A model generated the notes under the pieces. The model saw nothing but the letters and a program-made list of their open reading frames with translations. It was not told the origin of the DNA and made no database searches. A DNA stretch of 64,000 nt from contig CATQJL010000001.1 of the NCBI GenBank assembly GCA_958299035.1, positions 51,400,461 through 51,464,460 on the forward strand. The letters run 5' to 3'. The DNA is from Cylicocyclus nassatus (lineage: Eukaryota > Nematoda > Chromadorea > Rhabditida > Strongylidae). This document shows, piece after piece, positions 33,817-45,540 of the stretch; within the stretch, counting starts at the first letter, position 1, and every line of letters begins with the position of its first letter. A program made the position numbers and the translations under genes.

Positions 33817-34074
33817 GCTAGAGAAAAAGAGACGGTCTACGTCGAATCCCTTTTTCGGGGCTTTCTAACGGTAGTTAGGTTCTTGGGTGAAAAAACTTGT
33901 GGCTCTTCAAAAATGAGGTGGAGATATTCAATACTAATTTGCTCCACCTTGCTCCGGCTTTCTATGGGTCGCCGGAGCAAGACTTTTTTGGACAGGGAAA
34001 GCTTCGTGCCAATTTGTATATTTGATAGCTAAGAACACGAGGAATCGACGTAGACTGTTTCTTTTTTCCTAGCT
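33817..34074. repeat. Second element with GAGACGGTCTA termini
   Basis: Arm agctagagaaaaagagacgg (33817 on, continuing tctacgtcga) is inverted at 34045-34074 (tcgacgtagactgtttcttt, ending ctagct). It has the same core motif as 33542-33685 but in the opposite in/out orientation. Confidence 0.6.
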
Positions 34075-34548
34075 TTTCTATGTAACGAGATGCGAGCAGT
34101 TTTATCTGGCTACAATATCAGCCAATTCTGGATAATTATCTTTTCAAACCGAGAAGGTCTTTTTCGAACTTGGTTCGAAAGCTCAAGAAACGAGTAATTT
34201 AACAATAATCTAACTGCTGCGCAGAAGGTCTCAAGCATGCATTTTTCAGCAAAACGCTGTTGCTTCGATACCCTCTTGCAGTTTTGATGTCTAAAGAGAA
34301 GAGCTGGCGTTTCCTTTCCAAACAAAAAGTGCCCTTGTAGCAGCTGTTCGATTCTGCCGCTACGCCTTGATTCTAGTCTCAACCTCAGGTGAAAGGGATC
34401 AGCCAGATGCCGGTCCTAAAGTGAAGGGGATCAGAGAAATTTCTCCACCTATTGCATCTATGATTCTAATTCGTAGTCGAAAAGGCAGGTGGATGCATGC
34501 AGGCCTTTTGCGAGAGTCAGCCAAACACCTAGTGCTTTTATCCTCTAA

Positions 34549-34688
34549 GGGCCGCATGCACTAACATCCCTGCGGCGAGGGGAGCGGCGTCCCCAATGAT
34601 GAAAAGATCGCAGCGGCGTCCGCACGCGGTCCCTTCATAACGGGGGACGCCGCTCCCCTCGCCGCAGAAATGTTAGTGCATACGGGCC
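34549..34688. mobile_element. TTA/TAA-target foldback MITE, 140 bp
   Basis: Begins GGGCCGCATGCACTAACATC and ends gatgttagtgcata-like sequence closing in CGGGCC; the arms include gcggcgaggggagcggcg and its complement. TAA lies at 34546-34548 and 34689-34691. It abuts the next element, sharing the right TAA. Confidence 0.85.
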
Positions 34689-34691
34689 TAA

Positions 34692-35398
34692 GGGCCGCAC
34701 GCACTAACCTCCCCGCTGGGGAAGGGATCGCAGCTTAAAAGAAAGCTTTATATTTCGAAATTCCAGACACCTGGATTTCACGTTGTGTACCTATCCGTAA
34801 GTATTCCTACTACCCTTCACTACAATGTTGAACAGGAGCGAGAAGCTGTACGAACCGCATTTTCCAGCTTTTGTATGATCCCTGATGATCCCCGGCGCTT
34901 TTCTTTAAAGTCATTTTTCTTTCTCCGAAGTTGACGAAAACCTTCCAAAGTGTACTGAACATCTAACACAGCAGTGCTAAGCATGTTGCTGATGAGAACA
35001 AATGAGTTTTTAAAAAGTCGAATTTTTCGGTAAACCTCAAATTTCGACTTGTGGATCATCGAAAATTTCATGACTTCAAAACATCATTTGTTCTTATCAG
35101 CAACATGCTTAGCACTGTCGGGTTAGATAATCTGCACAACTTTGGAGGTTTTTCGTTGACTTCGGAGAAAGAAAAATGACTTTAAAGAAAAGCGCCGGGG
35201 ATCATCAGGGATCATACAAATGCTGGAAACTGCAGCTTTACAGCTTCTCGCTGCTGTTTAATGTGTTCATAGTGAAGGGTAGTAGGAATACCTACGGATA
35301 GGTACACAACGTGAAATCCAGGTCTGGAGTTTCGAAATATAAAGCTTTCTTTTGAGCTGCGATCCCCCCCCCCGCGGGGATGTTAGTGCATGCGGCCC
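34692..35398. mobile_element. TTA/TAA-target foldback MITE, 707 bp
   Basis: GGGCCGCACGCACTAACCTC at the left, complement ending gcatgcggccc at the right. Long arms share ctacccttcactatgaaca and agaaagaaaaatgactttaa blocks in opposite orientation. Flanks are TAA (left) and TTA (right), so the duplication is imperfect. Its closest copy is 55162-55873. Confidence 0.8.
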
Positions 35399-35401
35399 TT
35401 A

Positions 35402-36953
35402 GATTACTGCTGTAGCAATTTACCGGCCTTGAAGGGTAGAGGCAGGCCGGCACGGATTGTTTGAGGTCAAACTGGACTTCGTTTTTGGACTAGAAACAAA
35501 GGGGGTATCGTAAAGTCTGCTATACAGACAATTGAGTGATCTCCAAATATGCTAACCAGTTGGCACGTGAATGGCATGCTCTAACGTGTTCTTTTTCATC
35601 AAGCGCCAAGTTCAAAATGATGCTCATATAAACAAATGTCTTGTACAGCGCACAAGCAATCACATGACACCGAATTTGGCCTATGTGTATTCAATATTCC
35701 TCCAAATCACATTATGTAAAAAGTTTGAAAAACTTATGTGTTAAATACCCGTTCTTGAATTTGTTGGTTTCTAGACCATTACCAAACCAACTGAGTTGGT
35801 TCGCAGCACAAATAATGAAGAGTTCACATAAGTTTTGGACCTGTTTAATTTGGACGATTGGAATGCCCAATTATCTATCATATGAAAAAGCGAACAAAAG
35901 CACTGCCTCTCTTTTTTTGAGCCAAAAATAGTGTAGATAAACGTATTGGTAGATACGCTCCAATCACTAATTTGTCAAGACGTCCTTTAAATTGGCGTAC
36001 TAGCTTGTTCCACCTAAGAATTTGGTGAAGAGTGTCTTAATAGTAGCTGTTTGCTCGCAGAGGCCGACGTTCCCAGGTGAAATTCATTATGCTAAGAACT
36101 TGGAAGCTTGTGATTGGATTTGTTGAAAAGTGTAGAAAATGTGAGGATTCTTCATACTCAATTCTATCACGATCGGCATGAGGGCTTTGCGCTGAGAGTG
36201 AAGTGAGTGGAATAACGCATATCACACAAGAACAGTCTGCTCAGTTTGCCTGCACCTGCCCTGTGTGTGCAAACATATGAAATCGCGAGCACTATGCCCA
36301 TGCACGCGCGACGGACTACATCGTCGTCGTTTTCCACAAACCATCGAAATCTCCGGCGATGAAATCGCGACGACGAAGTCGCGAACACTATGCCCGTTGC
36401 CGTACGGGATCGCTAATCGCTCGGACCTGGGCATGCCATTGCAGCGATTTGTGCACTCTCACAATCCAGCGCGCCAATAAATAGTCGTGTCGGATGATTT
36501 TTTCTTCGCGCTTCAATGTAAGGGACACAAAATAATAAGCATGTGTTATCACCTTCAATACTTGGTTTAGAATTTATGTTTATTATAAATCACCTCTCAT
36601 ATGCATTTTCGATTGAAAAATTACCTTCTTATGAGTGAAGTTGCAATTTGCCACGATTTTGGCGTGATCCACTGATATTGTTATATCAGATCAAATTAAA
36701 CGTTCAGTCAGGCCAACATTTAAACGGCAAATTGCATAAGATAGACAAAATGCGGATGGGTACGAAAACATTGAATTACAGGAAATGCATTTTAGAAACT
36801 TGATTAGATTCCAAACCCTAGAAAGAAACCAGATTCATGCAGTAAAGAAAGATCACAAATTTTTCGGAAAGGAATTTTAATCCTAGCGAAGCTCTCGCAT
36901 CGCTCGCTTCAAATCAACGCAAATTGGCCTACATTAGCTAAAATAGCGAGAAT
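35402..36953. other. Stretch without recognisable gene
   Basis: About 35430-35515 carries internal blocks of the hAT family (aactggacttcg, gggggtatcg). Around 36286-36400 a short block (cgcgagcactatgccc) is duplicated with changes. Otherwise no feature. Confidence 0.35.
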
Positions 36954-37235
36954 TCACCGATCCAGGTATGGCTTAGCAAAGACGGTCAGCGATATGTCGT
37001 GTAGGACAACTAGCACATCTGACACGCATGAAAGCCGAGCATGCATTCGATGTGTAATAGTTGTCTTTTCGCAGAATTTGCGACGTGATGAATTCGCAAG
37101 GCTAGATTCTAATGCCTTTTTTTCAACTGGACGATAACTCTGCTGTTGATTCATGTTAGAATTATTCATCACGGGCCTTGAGGATGACTGTGGAACAACA
37201 GGCGTTTTTGCTTGTTTCTCGCGGCAGCGCCTCAA
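36954..37235 (-). CDS. Unassigned candidate coding segment
   Basis: A minus-strand frame of 93 codons begins MRRCREKQAKTPVVPQSS, is rich in Ser, Asn, Gln and Lys in its first half and hydrophobic near its end (VSDVLVVLHDISLTVF). The composition looks more protein-like than its surroundings, and the frame may extend upstream through an exon boundary. No family was recognised and no splice partners were fixed; it may be chance. Confidence 0.25.
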   Translation of the reverse strand: MRRCREKQAKTPVVPQSSSRPVMNNSNMNQQQSYRPVEKKALESSLANSSRRKFCEKTTITHRMHARLSCVSDVLVVLHDISLTVFAKPYLDR

Positions 37236-37449
37236 AGGCAGCTACTGCGCAGATCTTCGACTTTCATGCTTTTCATCTCGAGCCTTTTCATGGCCCGCCA
37301 AGCCTAAATTTCAAATCGCACAAAACCCCCAAAACCCCAGTTTGGGAACCCTATGTTGATAAGCCGGACGACTATTCCAACGCTAATATTAGGTTGCTCT
37401 GAAGGTTTTGTCCACCATTTTCGTCGCTCACCAAACTCACAGAACACCA

Positions 37450-39143
37450 ATCCACTCAGACAAATCACGGGAACTTCCCGAGGGGCAAGCCAATTTGCCA
37501 AACTTCCCGAGGGTTTCATTTAGCACGTAAGTGAATGGAGCCGTAAAAATGGGAACTTCCCGAAAACTTTGACGTCAAGAGCAACACAGTTAGGAACTTC
37601 CCGAGGAAGTCCTCGGAAAGTCCTGCAAAATGCAGAACCTCCCGAGGATTTAAAATTGAGGGAACTTCCGCAGAGCTGTTTTGCAAGTTAGCAAAACAGT
37701 GCTGTTTTGCTTGTTTTGCAAGCAACACTACCTGCATCATAATGATAAAGTTAAAGTTTGATAAGTTAAAGCTTAAGGTGCTTCATTTCTGTCTATCACC
37801 GTCGAAAGGATAGGTAACTGTTACAATATTGATACCTATCTATAGTGTACGTCCTCCTTGTGTCACCTCAATGCGATGTGTGTTAAGGAACACAAATTGA
37901 AATTCCGGATCACCCGCTGGGGCCCCACCGTGCCATACTTGCTAAAATTTGATAAAAAAATTGCTTTTTTTTCATGATTTCATGCTCTTTTGTTCCGTTA
38001 TAACTCTACGCACGTCTAACTTTCGATGATTTGTCGACTTTGTAGGTCCTACATGCCGTGGATCGAACATCTCAAAATTCATCACTTTTACTTTCTAGTA
38101 ACTCAGACAAATCAAGGGAACTTCCTAAGGGGTAAGCTAGCGGCCTGCTTACCGTTTTGGATCTTTCTTCAGTTGTCGTATTAAAAAAAAAGTAAAGTAT
38201 CAATCTCTTAGGCAGTACGAGATCGTCTTCCTTCTCATTGATGTCGAGAATTGTGCTGTTGGTGCCGATTTTTCATTCAGAAGCTTTATATCGATAGTGG
38301 GATTGAGGAGGAAGTTGAAAGTCGTACTGCCTAAGTTAAAGAGCCGTGCATAGTTCACGCGATTTCAGTCGCGTGAAGTATTTGCATTTTTTTCATTCAG
38401 TCATTTCATTTCCAATCAGTTCTGCAGCGAAGACATCCGCTATTACCGTTTGCACCAAGGGAAACTTGTGCCATCAAAGGTATAAACTTGGTTTACTTTA
38501 TCTTACGCATTTACGTATTTTTTCCAGAAATACAAACGACGCAGGTCGGCTTCGGTAGAGAAGACAAGGCACGCATGACGAAATCGGAGTGGAGGAGACA
38601 AGCGCTGCACATAAAGGAGATTTGATTCTGCAGTCTCACGCGTCCAACCCATGATTATCATTCTTTTTGTGCCATATCACATGATGCCTCTTCTCATCCT
38701 CACTATGTTTGCGCTCGCCTACCGTCAGTACATGCTACTTCGTACCTAAGTATGGTACTCCATCCGCATCATTCAGGCAATTTAAAGTTGGAAACATGCT
38801 AAAAAGATTTCCTCGGTGCCTTTCTCAATGTACTCTATGTGTGCTCTAACAATGAATGATGAAGGATATCTGTGTTTTGCGTATTTTGTCCTGAGCAGCT
38901 GAAGTGAGGGTAGGGCTCGAAAGAAGCAGGGTTTACTGTTAAAGGTTCTGTATAGCTACGCAAAGGTCCACCTGAAGCCTTCGGGAAGTTCTGTAACTGA
39001 AGTCCTCGGAAAGTTTCCGTTTTTGGGGAAGTTCCCGAGAGCTTATTTGCAGAACTTCCCGAGGGCTTCACGGGAACTTTCCGAGGTGACCTGCGGAAAG
39101 TTCCCCCACAGCCCTCGGAAAGTTCCCGTAAATTGTCTGAGCA
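37450..39143. repeat. Cluster of GGGAACTTCCCGAGG motifs
   Basis: Many copies of (G)GGAACTTCCCGAGG and variants in both orientations at 37470-37680, 38118-38130 and 38985-39130. The outermost blocks, cagacaaatcacgggaactt (37457 on) and its inverted counterpart ending ttgtctg (about 39140), suggest terminal repeats of one 1.7-kb element; a further plus-strand copy of the terminus is at 38105. The core GGGAAGTTCCC/GGGAACTTCCC is self-complementary. Confidence 0.55.
38211..38331. repeat. Short TIR element, 121 bp
   Basis: GGCAGTACGA at the left and tcgtactgcc at the right, with weaker arm similarity inward (cttcctnctca). Flanks TTA and TAA are not identical. It lies within the GGGAACTTCCC cluster. 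Confidence 0.55.
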
Positions 39144-39155
39144 TGGACGACTTAA

Positions 39156-39561
39156 AGGCAGTGGCTCGGCAAATCTCAACACAGTCAAATTTTCGCTTAC
39201 CTGGGGTTATTCAATACGATAATTCCGAAAATCTACTTTTGAGAGCTTGAAAATGCCGAAAACGAGCGTTTTTCAACGCCCTTCCCTTTGGAAATGGACG
39301 AGTGCTGGGCTGATGATGCCGAATCGTTGCGGGACTCAATGGTTATAGCATTGCGGCGGGCAGCCTCCAATAGTGAGGAGGAAATTGCCAACTCGTCCAG
39401 ATGCGTGTAAAAATGACCTGCGCGTGTAAGTTTGAGAGCAATTTTCTCGGCAAAAAAAAAGGCATGCTGTGCAACCGGGATTGCACTGTTTTCATACATG
39501 GGCAATAAGGAGTCTACCGCGTTAAAATTTTGAGTTGTTGAGGTTTGCCGAGCCACTGCCT
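39156..39561. mobile_element. TTAA-target MITE, 406 bp
   Basis: Begins AGGCAGTGGCTCGGCAAA and ends TTTGCCGAGCCACTGCCT, exact complements; TTAA at 39152-39155 and 39562-39565. No ORF. It inserted at the right edge of the GGGAACTTCCC cluster. Confidence 0.88.
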
Positions 39562-39565
39562 TTAA

Positions 39566-42201
39566 GTACCATTGATTCAAATTTTTGTCCTCTTTTTTTA
39601 CAGCTAAATTCGCTCTCTGATCTACTCTGTCTTTGCAACGTTATCGTCATGGCTTTTTGAGCAGCTCATAGTGACACCAAATCTTTACTGAATTAATTTT
39701 TATCCTGTTGTTTTCAAAGAGCGCTGATAACCGTTACATAGAGCAAACCTTTGGCTACTTGTATTTGTTTTAAATTACATGAGCCACGTTTACCAAATTC
39801 GTTATACTTATGTATTCAATAAAAACCGGGGCTTTATTACGCATACGACGTAAAAGTACCGAAAATTTCAAGAACTGCTTTTTCAAAGCAAACCAAACTT
39901 GATTATGTTGCATGAATAATGTTTAATAGAAATCATATTCCAATTCGCAGAAACTTCAAAAGCTGTCGTGTAATTGCTGCAGTTGCGTGTTTCATGACTT
40001 TGCCAAAACTCGAAACCTCCGAAAAAAAAACAAGTTTTTTGAAGGCAAAAAACAGAAGATGGAGAGAATCTGAAAATATCACCTTGTGGTCCAAGAATTG
40101 CCTATTTGATCAATACTTAACCTTTTCCGAAACTTTGGAATGAAATTTTCAAAAGTTAGCCTCATTTTGAGACGATAAAATTGATGGGTGGAGAATTTTA
40201 ACACTTATTAGAAAAAAGCATACAACATTGTGGTTCGAAAATGTCTACGTAAGAAAGGGAAGGAAAAGCTGCATCGAATGCATTTTGAAATCCATTTAGG
40301 TCTTTATTGTGCGTGGTTACAGGTGGTTTGAAAAAACGGACAAAACTTTCGGGACAACCTAATATATTGCTGTGCAATGTGAAAACATATACCACAGACA
40401 TTTACAGTCTGCTCCATCGGGATCATGCTGAATGGTTCGCATGAATTGCGCGCACGCAATGCTAGGGATTCGCGCCGCATATGCGCACTGTCGAAGAGAA
40501 CGAAGAGATTGAAGAAAGGGCATACAAGCAGGCCTTAGGCATGACCCAAAACCGTAGCGACGTGAACTCCCGCCATGCCAATTTTGGCCTCATTAGGATT
40601 GGGGCAGACTGTACATTGCAAGTACAAGACAAAAGTGGCGCGAAACTTGTAAGCTTGTCTACGCAGGTGTATGAGGAGTAGAAATGTGGGGGATTGAATA
40701 AGGCTGCAGGAGTCGCATTTTCCGGCGGGATAATTAGTAATAATTTGCTAGCTAAGGCAGGACCTACGTAACTGCTGTATTAACATCTAAGAGTCATTTC
40801 TAGCTGGCGTCGCCTTCAAGTTGAAAACACATGCCATGAAAACTCACGGCTTCATGCGTACTCTGCTTTCGCTCTCCTCTTGGTTCACAACAACGCGACT
40901 TGACAGTGGAGTGTAGACTGCAACATTTTTTCCCTGCCAAAATAATATACCAAAGCTCACGTAGGAATGTTAACGCTGTTTGATCTAGAATGAAAACTCC
41001 CCATCATAATTATAGAAGTGAGTTACCTCAACCCAAACATGGGCTGTTGCTGGCACGAATATAGGAACATCGGATTGGCAAATTACTCGAGTATAACAGC
41101 TTGCTGTAGAGCAAATGAGGGGTTCCCAGCAGCTTTGGACCTCAAAATGGCTTTGATGAGAGGACTCCATAGGTGCAATGACATCTATCATTCACTTTCT
41201 GATTCAGAGTCACGGGCATGCTTTGCGTAAGTTCGAACAGGTTCGTAAATAAGTTTTTGGTTGATTTATCACTGGGTTCTTTGAGTTCGAACACCTTGTC
41301 GATTTCCTACTAATAAAAATCTATCAAAATGCCTTAGAACGCACTCATAAACTTGCTAACAGATGTACGCAAAGCGTACTCGTATCTCATAGTCAGGGCT
41401 CAGCAGAGGTGGCGTTTTCACATGCTGGATGTCGGTTTTTGAGAGAGGAAGCGAAAGAGAAATCGTATAATCTCAAGGGAAGAGAATTTATGGATGTGGC
41501 AAGATATTAGCAAGCACAGTTCTTACACTTACTAAGTTCGATTTTGAACCTCTAACGTAATTTTACCAATAACAGGTAATATAACATGTTACAAACACGA
41601 TTCGTGTATAAACTTGTGGGTACACGTTCCCAACGTGTTAAAACATGCTCACTGTGCACAAGAAGATAACAATCAGCTTATTTATAACGATTAAGCAATA
41701 TGAGCCTCAAAATTGGTATATAGCTTCGCGAGATGATAGGGGAAAAGTATGAACAATTGAAAAAAAATTATGTCAATGAAAGGAGTAAGTTTTTTCTATT
41801 TTAGGTTGCTCCCGAAATCTGGGAGCACCCTGAAGTTGCGCGGGAATAAATACCATTTTTTAGTTCGACCTATAGATACTCAATTTAACTCGAGTTTTGA
41901 CCTCTCTGCCTTTGCTGGGGCCCTTCATAATATGAAAAACCTCCTTTTCTCGTCTTCTGTTGTTGTATCTTTGATTTTCCTGTTTTTTTTTTCAAACATC
42001 TGTCCACTCATCGTTTGCTGCACATTATAAACATACTTCCAGAAAAATACAAAAAATTTTCGTAAATTTCTGCAGTGTCAAAGGGATTTCGCTTCCAAAA
42101 TTTTCGTATGCCACCTCGTGCTGGGCCCTGCTCCTAGTAAAGGGATGAATTATGCTTCAATTTTACAAGGCAAGGTGTGATAACTTGAGTTTCGTCAATT
42201 C
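39566..42201. other. Intergenic stretch with repeat fragments
   Basis: No gene recognised. Contains the mariner end at 40200-40362 and a block around 40570-40600 (ctcccgccatgccaattttg) that recurs on the same strand at about 30496-30515, so part of it is dispersed repeat. Confidence 0.4.
40200..40362. mobile_element. Solitary mariner-type end
   Basis: Ends CAAAACTTTCGGGACAACCTAA followed by TA; aaaagctgcatcgaatgc and related blocks match the right arm of 10210-11231 (aaatgccgcatcgaatgc). No left terminus was found, so it is a truncated copy. Confidence 0.65.
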
Positions 42202-42524
42202 TGTTGGTGATTCATGTATCATCAACCTCAACAATATTATAATCCCAATAGCTTACGGGTATTCCCCACAGGCTAGATTCCCCGCTTATAATCAAGTGCC
42301 GAATCACTCACCGTGAGTGGAACCTATCTCCGCCAAGCTGCGGCATCTTCTTTCTTGCATATATTTCCTAGACAGTCTGATTGTGCACGGGTCAGCTCCG
42401 CCTTACTACCTATATAAGGAGCCCCCATTGTATTATAGGTTGCTTCCCCCGGTTCAACACCGGGTTCGTCTCAATAAACATTCCAACGACTCCACTATCG
42501 ACAGCGAGTCATTGGTTTCCACCA
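42202..42524 (+). repeat. 5' LTR of BEL element
   Basis: 323 bp, starts TGTTGGTGATTC and ends TTTCCACCA, i.e. TG...CA. A TATAAGGAG box-like sequence at about 42413 and AATAAA at 42474 could be promoter and polyadenylation signals. Sequence AACTGGTGCATCGACC right after the LTR is a candidate primer-binding site. Confidence 0.85.
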
Positions 42525-42625
42525 AACTGGTGCATCGACCAGTCAAACCACTTCGTATTCCATCTGCAACCGGAGGAATCGAGGCCACAAGACCCGCGTG
42601 GCAGGAAGAAGACAATCAACCAACT

Positions 42626-42945
42626 ATCTGAAAATCTTTGTTTATCCTTTTCGTAAGTGATCCAAAGATGTGTAGGAGAAATCGGAAGAAATACCACTGA
42701 CTATCTGAAAATCTCTGTGCATCCTTTTCGAAGTGAACCAGAGAGGTGTAGGAGAAATCAGTCGGTCGCGTGAACTTTTTCTTGAAAACTCTCTGTGCAT
42801 CCTTTTCGTAAGCGATCCAGAGAGTGGAACAAATTTTCTGAGTGCAGCACATAACCACATAAGACCGTGAAACTTTCTGTGAATCCTTTTCGTAAGTGAT
42901 CCAGTGAGCGGAGCAAAATTTTGTAAGTGCAATTTTCCAATCAAT
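42626..42945 (+). repeat. Four tandem repeats of about 80 bp in BEL leader
   Basis: The unit core ctntgtgcatccttttcgtaagtgatccagagag starts near 42632, 42710, 42792 and 42873. Within each unit CTCTGTG/CTCTCTG can pair with CAGAGAG, giving a small hairpin. Located between the LTR and gag. Confidence 0.75.
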
Positions 42946-43274
42946 CTCATACATCTCTCGCAAATTCTATCCAAGAACTGGAGATCATAACAATGAGATT
43001 TGAAAGGAAGGTAACTCGGGTCACTGGAGCTCATTTTGCCAAGAAGTCAAAGTTCGACCAAGAACACTTGACTTTAAAGGATTGAAACCCAGTCCTTATC
43101 TGAAGATCCAAGCCACCTTACCAGTCAGCACAGCGTTCAAGCCATCCCGACACGCTTGCAAATCAGAGATCAGCACCACAGCTGCCTCTACTCGACGGAT
43201 CACCAGAGGATACGTCTACAAGTTAACGAAACCTCGCTAACTTGTACCTCCAAAGCAACCAGCTGTCTAAGGAC

Positions 43275-44290
43275 GAGAAGAAAATAGAAGCAAAAATGGC
43301 CGCCTTCAACTCTTCAAACACAAAACAACAACGCTTGCAAGCTTGTAAAATCCTACGAGTCCGAAGTGGAGAACGTAGACGTCCCTTCACATTATCAACA
43401 ACAAAAGCGGAATGTGAAGAATATATCAAAGAAAAGGAGGAGTAATAGCGAATCTCCTCAATTCTTTGCAAAACGCTGCAATTGCAAGAAACACAGCTCA
43501 ACGCTGCCATTGAAAAAGAACGAGAGAAGCTGATGGTTGAACTTAGCAAGCATTTGGAGTTGGAAGCACTCGTTCTTGAAGTGATGGCAGTCCAATGGCA
43601 AAACAGAATACAGTTCAGACAACATGAACTGAGGGAGCAAACGACACTTTTGCATACGCCTGCTCCTAGTATTCCGAGTCAGCCAGCCAGCGAGATAGGA
43701 AGAGGCTCAACAACGGAACGAAGTAAACGCCAGATCGGTATCCGGAAACCGCTCCTAGAGCTAGAGGTTCCTACATTCTCGGCAACTTCAGAGAGTTCAT
43801 CAGTTTTTGGACAGTGTTCGAATACTCATACACTGCGACGAAGACCTAGCGGATGGTGACAAATTCCTTTTTTAAAGCAAGCGCTTAAAGGAACAGCAGC
43901 TGCTGCTCTGAACTGCATCCCTACGTTGGAAATAAGTACCAGATAGCTGTGGACATTTTGAAGAAGCACTTTGATCGCTCTGCCAATATGGCAGATATGC
44001 TCATCAATGAAATCGAACGACTTCATGGAACAAAAGACAATCCCGGAAGTTGCCGATAAACGTTCGAAGCAATCAATTCGCGCATTATTCACTTAGAACA
44101 AATCGAAATGATGATGAGCGCAGACAGAATTTGGCGTCGAATGACCCTGTCGAATACCTGAAGCCATCTGCGCAAACGTCATGCAGAAGGAAACCGTAAG
44201 TGGCGATCGCTTCGATGCTTCCGAGATATTAGACGTGATCGACGACATCATCTCTTTTTGAGAAACAACCGCACTAACGATGGAGACACT
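43275..44290 (+). pseudogene. BEL/Pao gag remnant
   Basis: Positions 43275-43445 and 43482-43800 give a charged coiled-coil region (KEREKLMVELSKHLELEAL), then LELEVPTFS at about 43760; after a frameshift near 43790 the other frame carries DLADGDKFLFLKQALKG and DILKKHFDRSANMADMLINE. These are hallmarks of the gag region of BEL/Pao elements (Pfam DUF1759 family). Several frameshifts break the frame; it cannot encode an intact protein. Confidence 0.85.
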
Positions 44291-44559
44291 CCTTCCAAAC
44301 ACCTTACCCGCGAGCAGCTATAAGAACGCAGATGGCGGTCCGGCATGGGAAGAGCAGAGGAAATTTCTCGGGAAGTCTCGATTTCCTACAGCAGTCATTA
44401 TTTGCAAGTCTCTGGGATACAGCGAAGAACCAATTCAGATCATCGCAAAGCAAATGAAGTACACGTTGGATGAAGCCTGCCGTATGGAAAAGAAGTCTAC
44501 AGCTCAAGCAAGAAACCGCCAGTCATGTGCCAAAGCGTACTTCAGACGGCTTCAGCCAT

Positions 44560-44960
44560 GATATTCAACGAGGCAGAGTGGGATTATCAATCCATAACAA
44601 TACTGATTGACTCTGACTCCCAGCGAAGCTTCATCAAATCAAAATTAGTGAAGAGCTTAAGCTGCTAGTTATCCAAACGACGTCATTCACCGCATCAGGA
44701 ATGGGAGAATTGAAAGAGACATTCACTTCCAATGAAGTACAAATTACTTTGAAAAGCCTTCACAAGGCAAAGAAGCTGAAAAAGATATCATTGCACACGA
44801 AAGAGAAGTTGACTGCCAAGCTACATATAGCACATCTCACAGATGCAGTTGTCCATTTCATTTAATAAGAACTTGAAGGTAGCTCAAGATACGCTGACTC
44901 AGCGTCTTGCGCGATCTCATTATTGGACAAGATCTTCTTAACCTCGTCACTGTTCGCACC
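44560..44960 (+). pseudogene. BEL/Pao aspartic protease remnant (DUF1758-like)
   Basis: Around 44597-44650 the frame reads TILIDSDSQRSFI, matching the active-site segment of BEL/Pao retropepsins except that the catalytic D-S-G is D-S-D. Further fragments in shifted frames include TTSFTASGMGELKETFTS (about 44678 on) and DLIIGQDLLNLV (about 44911-44946). Frameshifts and a stop at about 44666-44668 interrupt it. Confidence 0.8.
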
Positions 44961-45540
44961 GAAATGGTCTTGGAGGCTGGAGGAGGTTGGAACTGGAGGC
45001 TTCACGAGATTGCAAAAGCTTGCCTCCGAACTCATATTGACCCCAACCATTTTGGATATGTCACCGGTACAAGCCGTAACAGCGTGAGCACAGAGATCGT
45101 CGGCACTTTGGTTGTACATCCGCGATGCAGGAAGCCTCCAAACGCTTCTCACTCTCAACGACACCTTAAAATGGCTCACGACAAAAAAGACTTTCACCAT
45201 TCTCAATCAAAACGCTACCGGTGGAAGCAACAGGAGAATCTTCCGAGCGCATGCTGAAGTAACATCTCAGAAGACCGCGAAGTCGTTAACGAAGAAGAGG
45301 ACCCGGACAGCTGCTGCTAATCGCGAAGCTAAAGCAGACAGACAATGATGGTTGGCCAAAGCTCGCTGCATATCAGGCTCTAGTTCCAGCTCCAACACAA
45401 GGAGAGCGAATAGAACTTTTGCAGAACTCTTCAACCGACGACACAAGCCAAGATAAAAATAAAGGACATCCGAAGATCACACATCACGAACATCTGATCA
45501 CGAAAACGCCGGCTATTACGAAGACAATCACCGACAACTA

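Noticed and set aside
42317..42656. ORFs of 91-104 codons starting in the 5' LTR
   Set aside because: They lie within the LTR and leader and have no similarity to gag; the same LTR sequence in the 3' copy does not maintain them.
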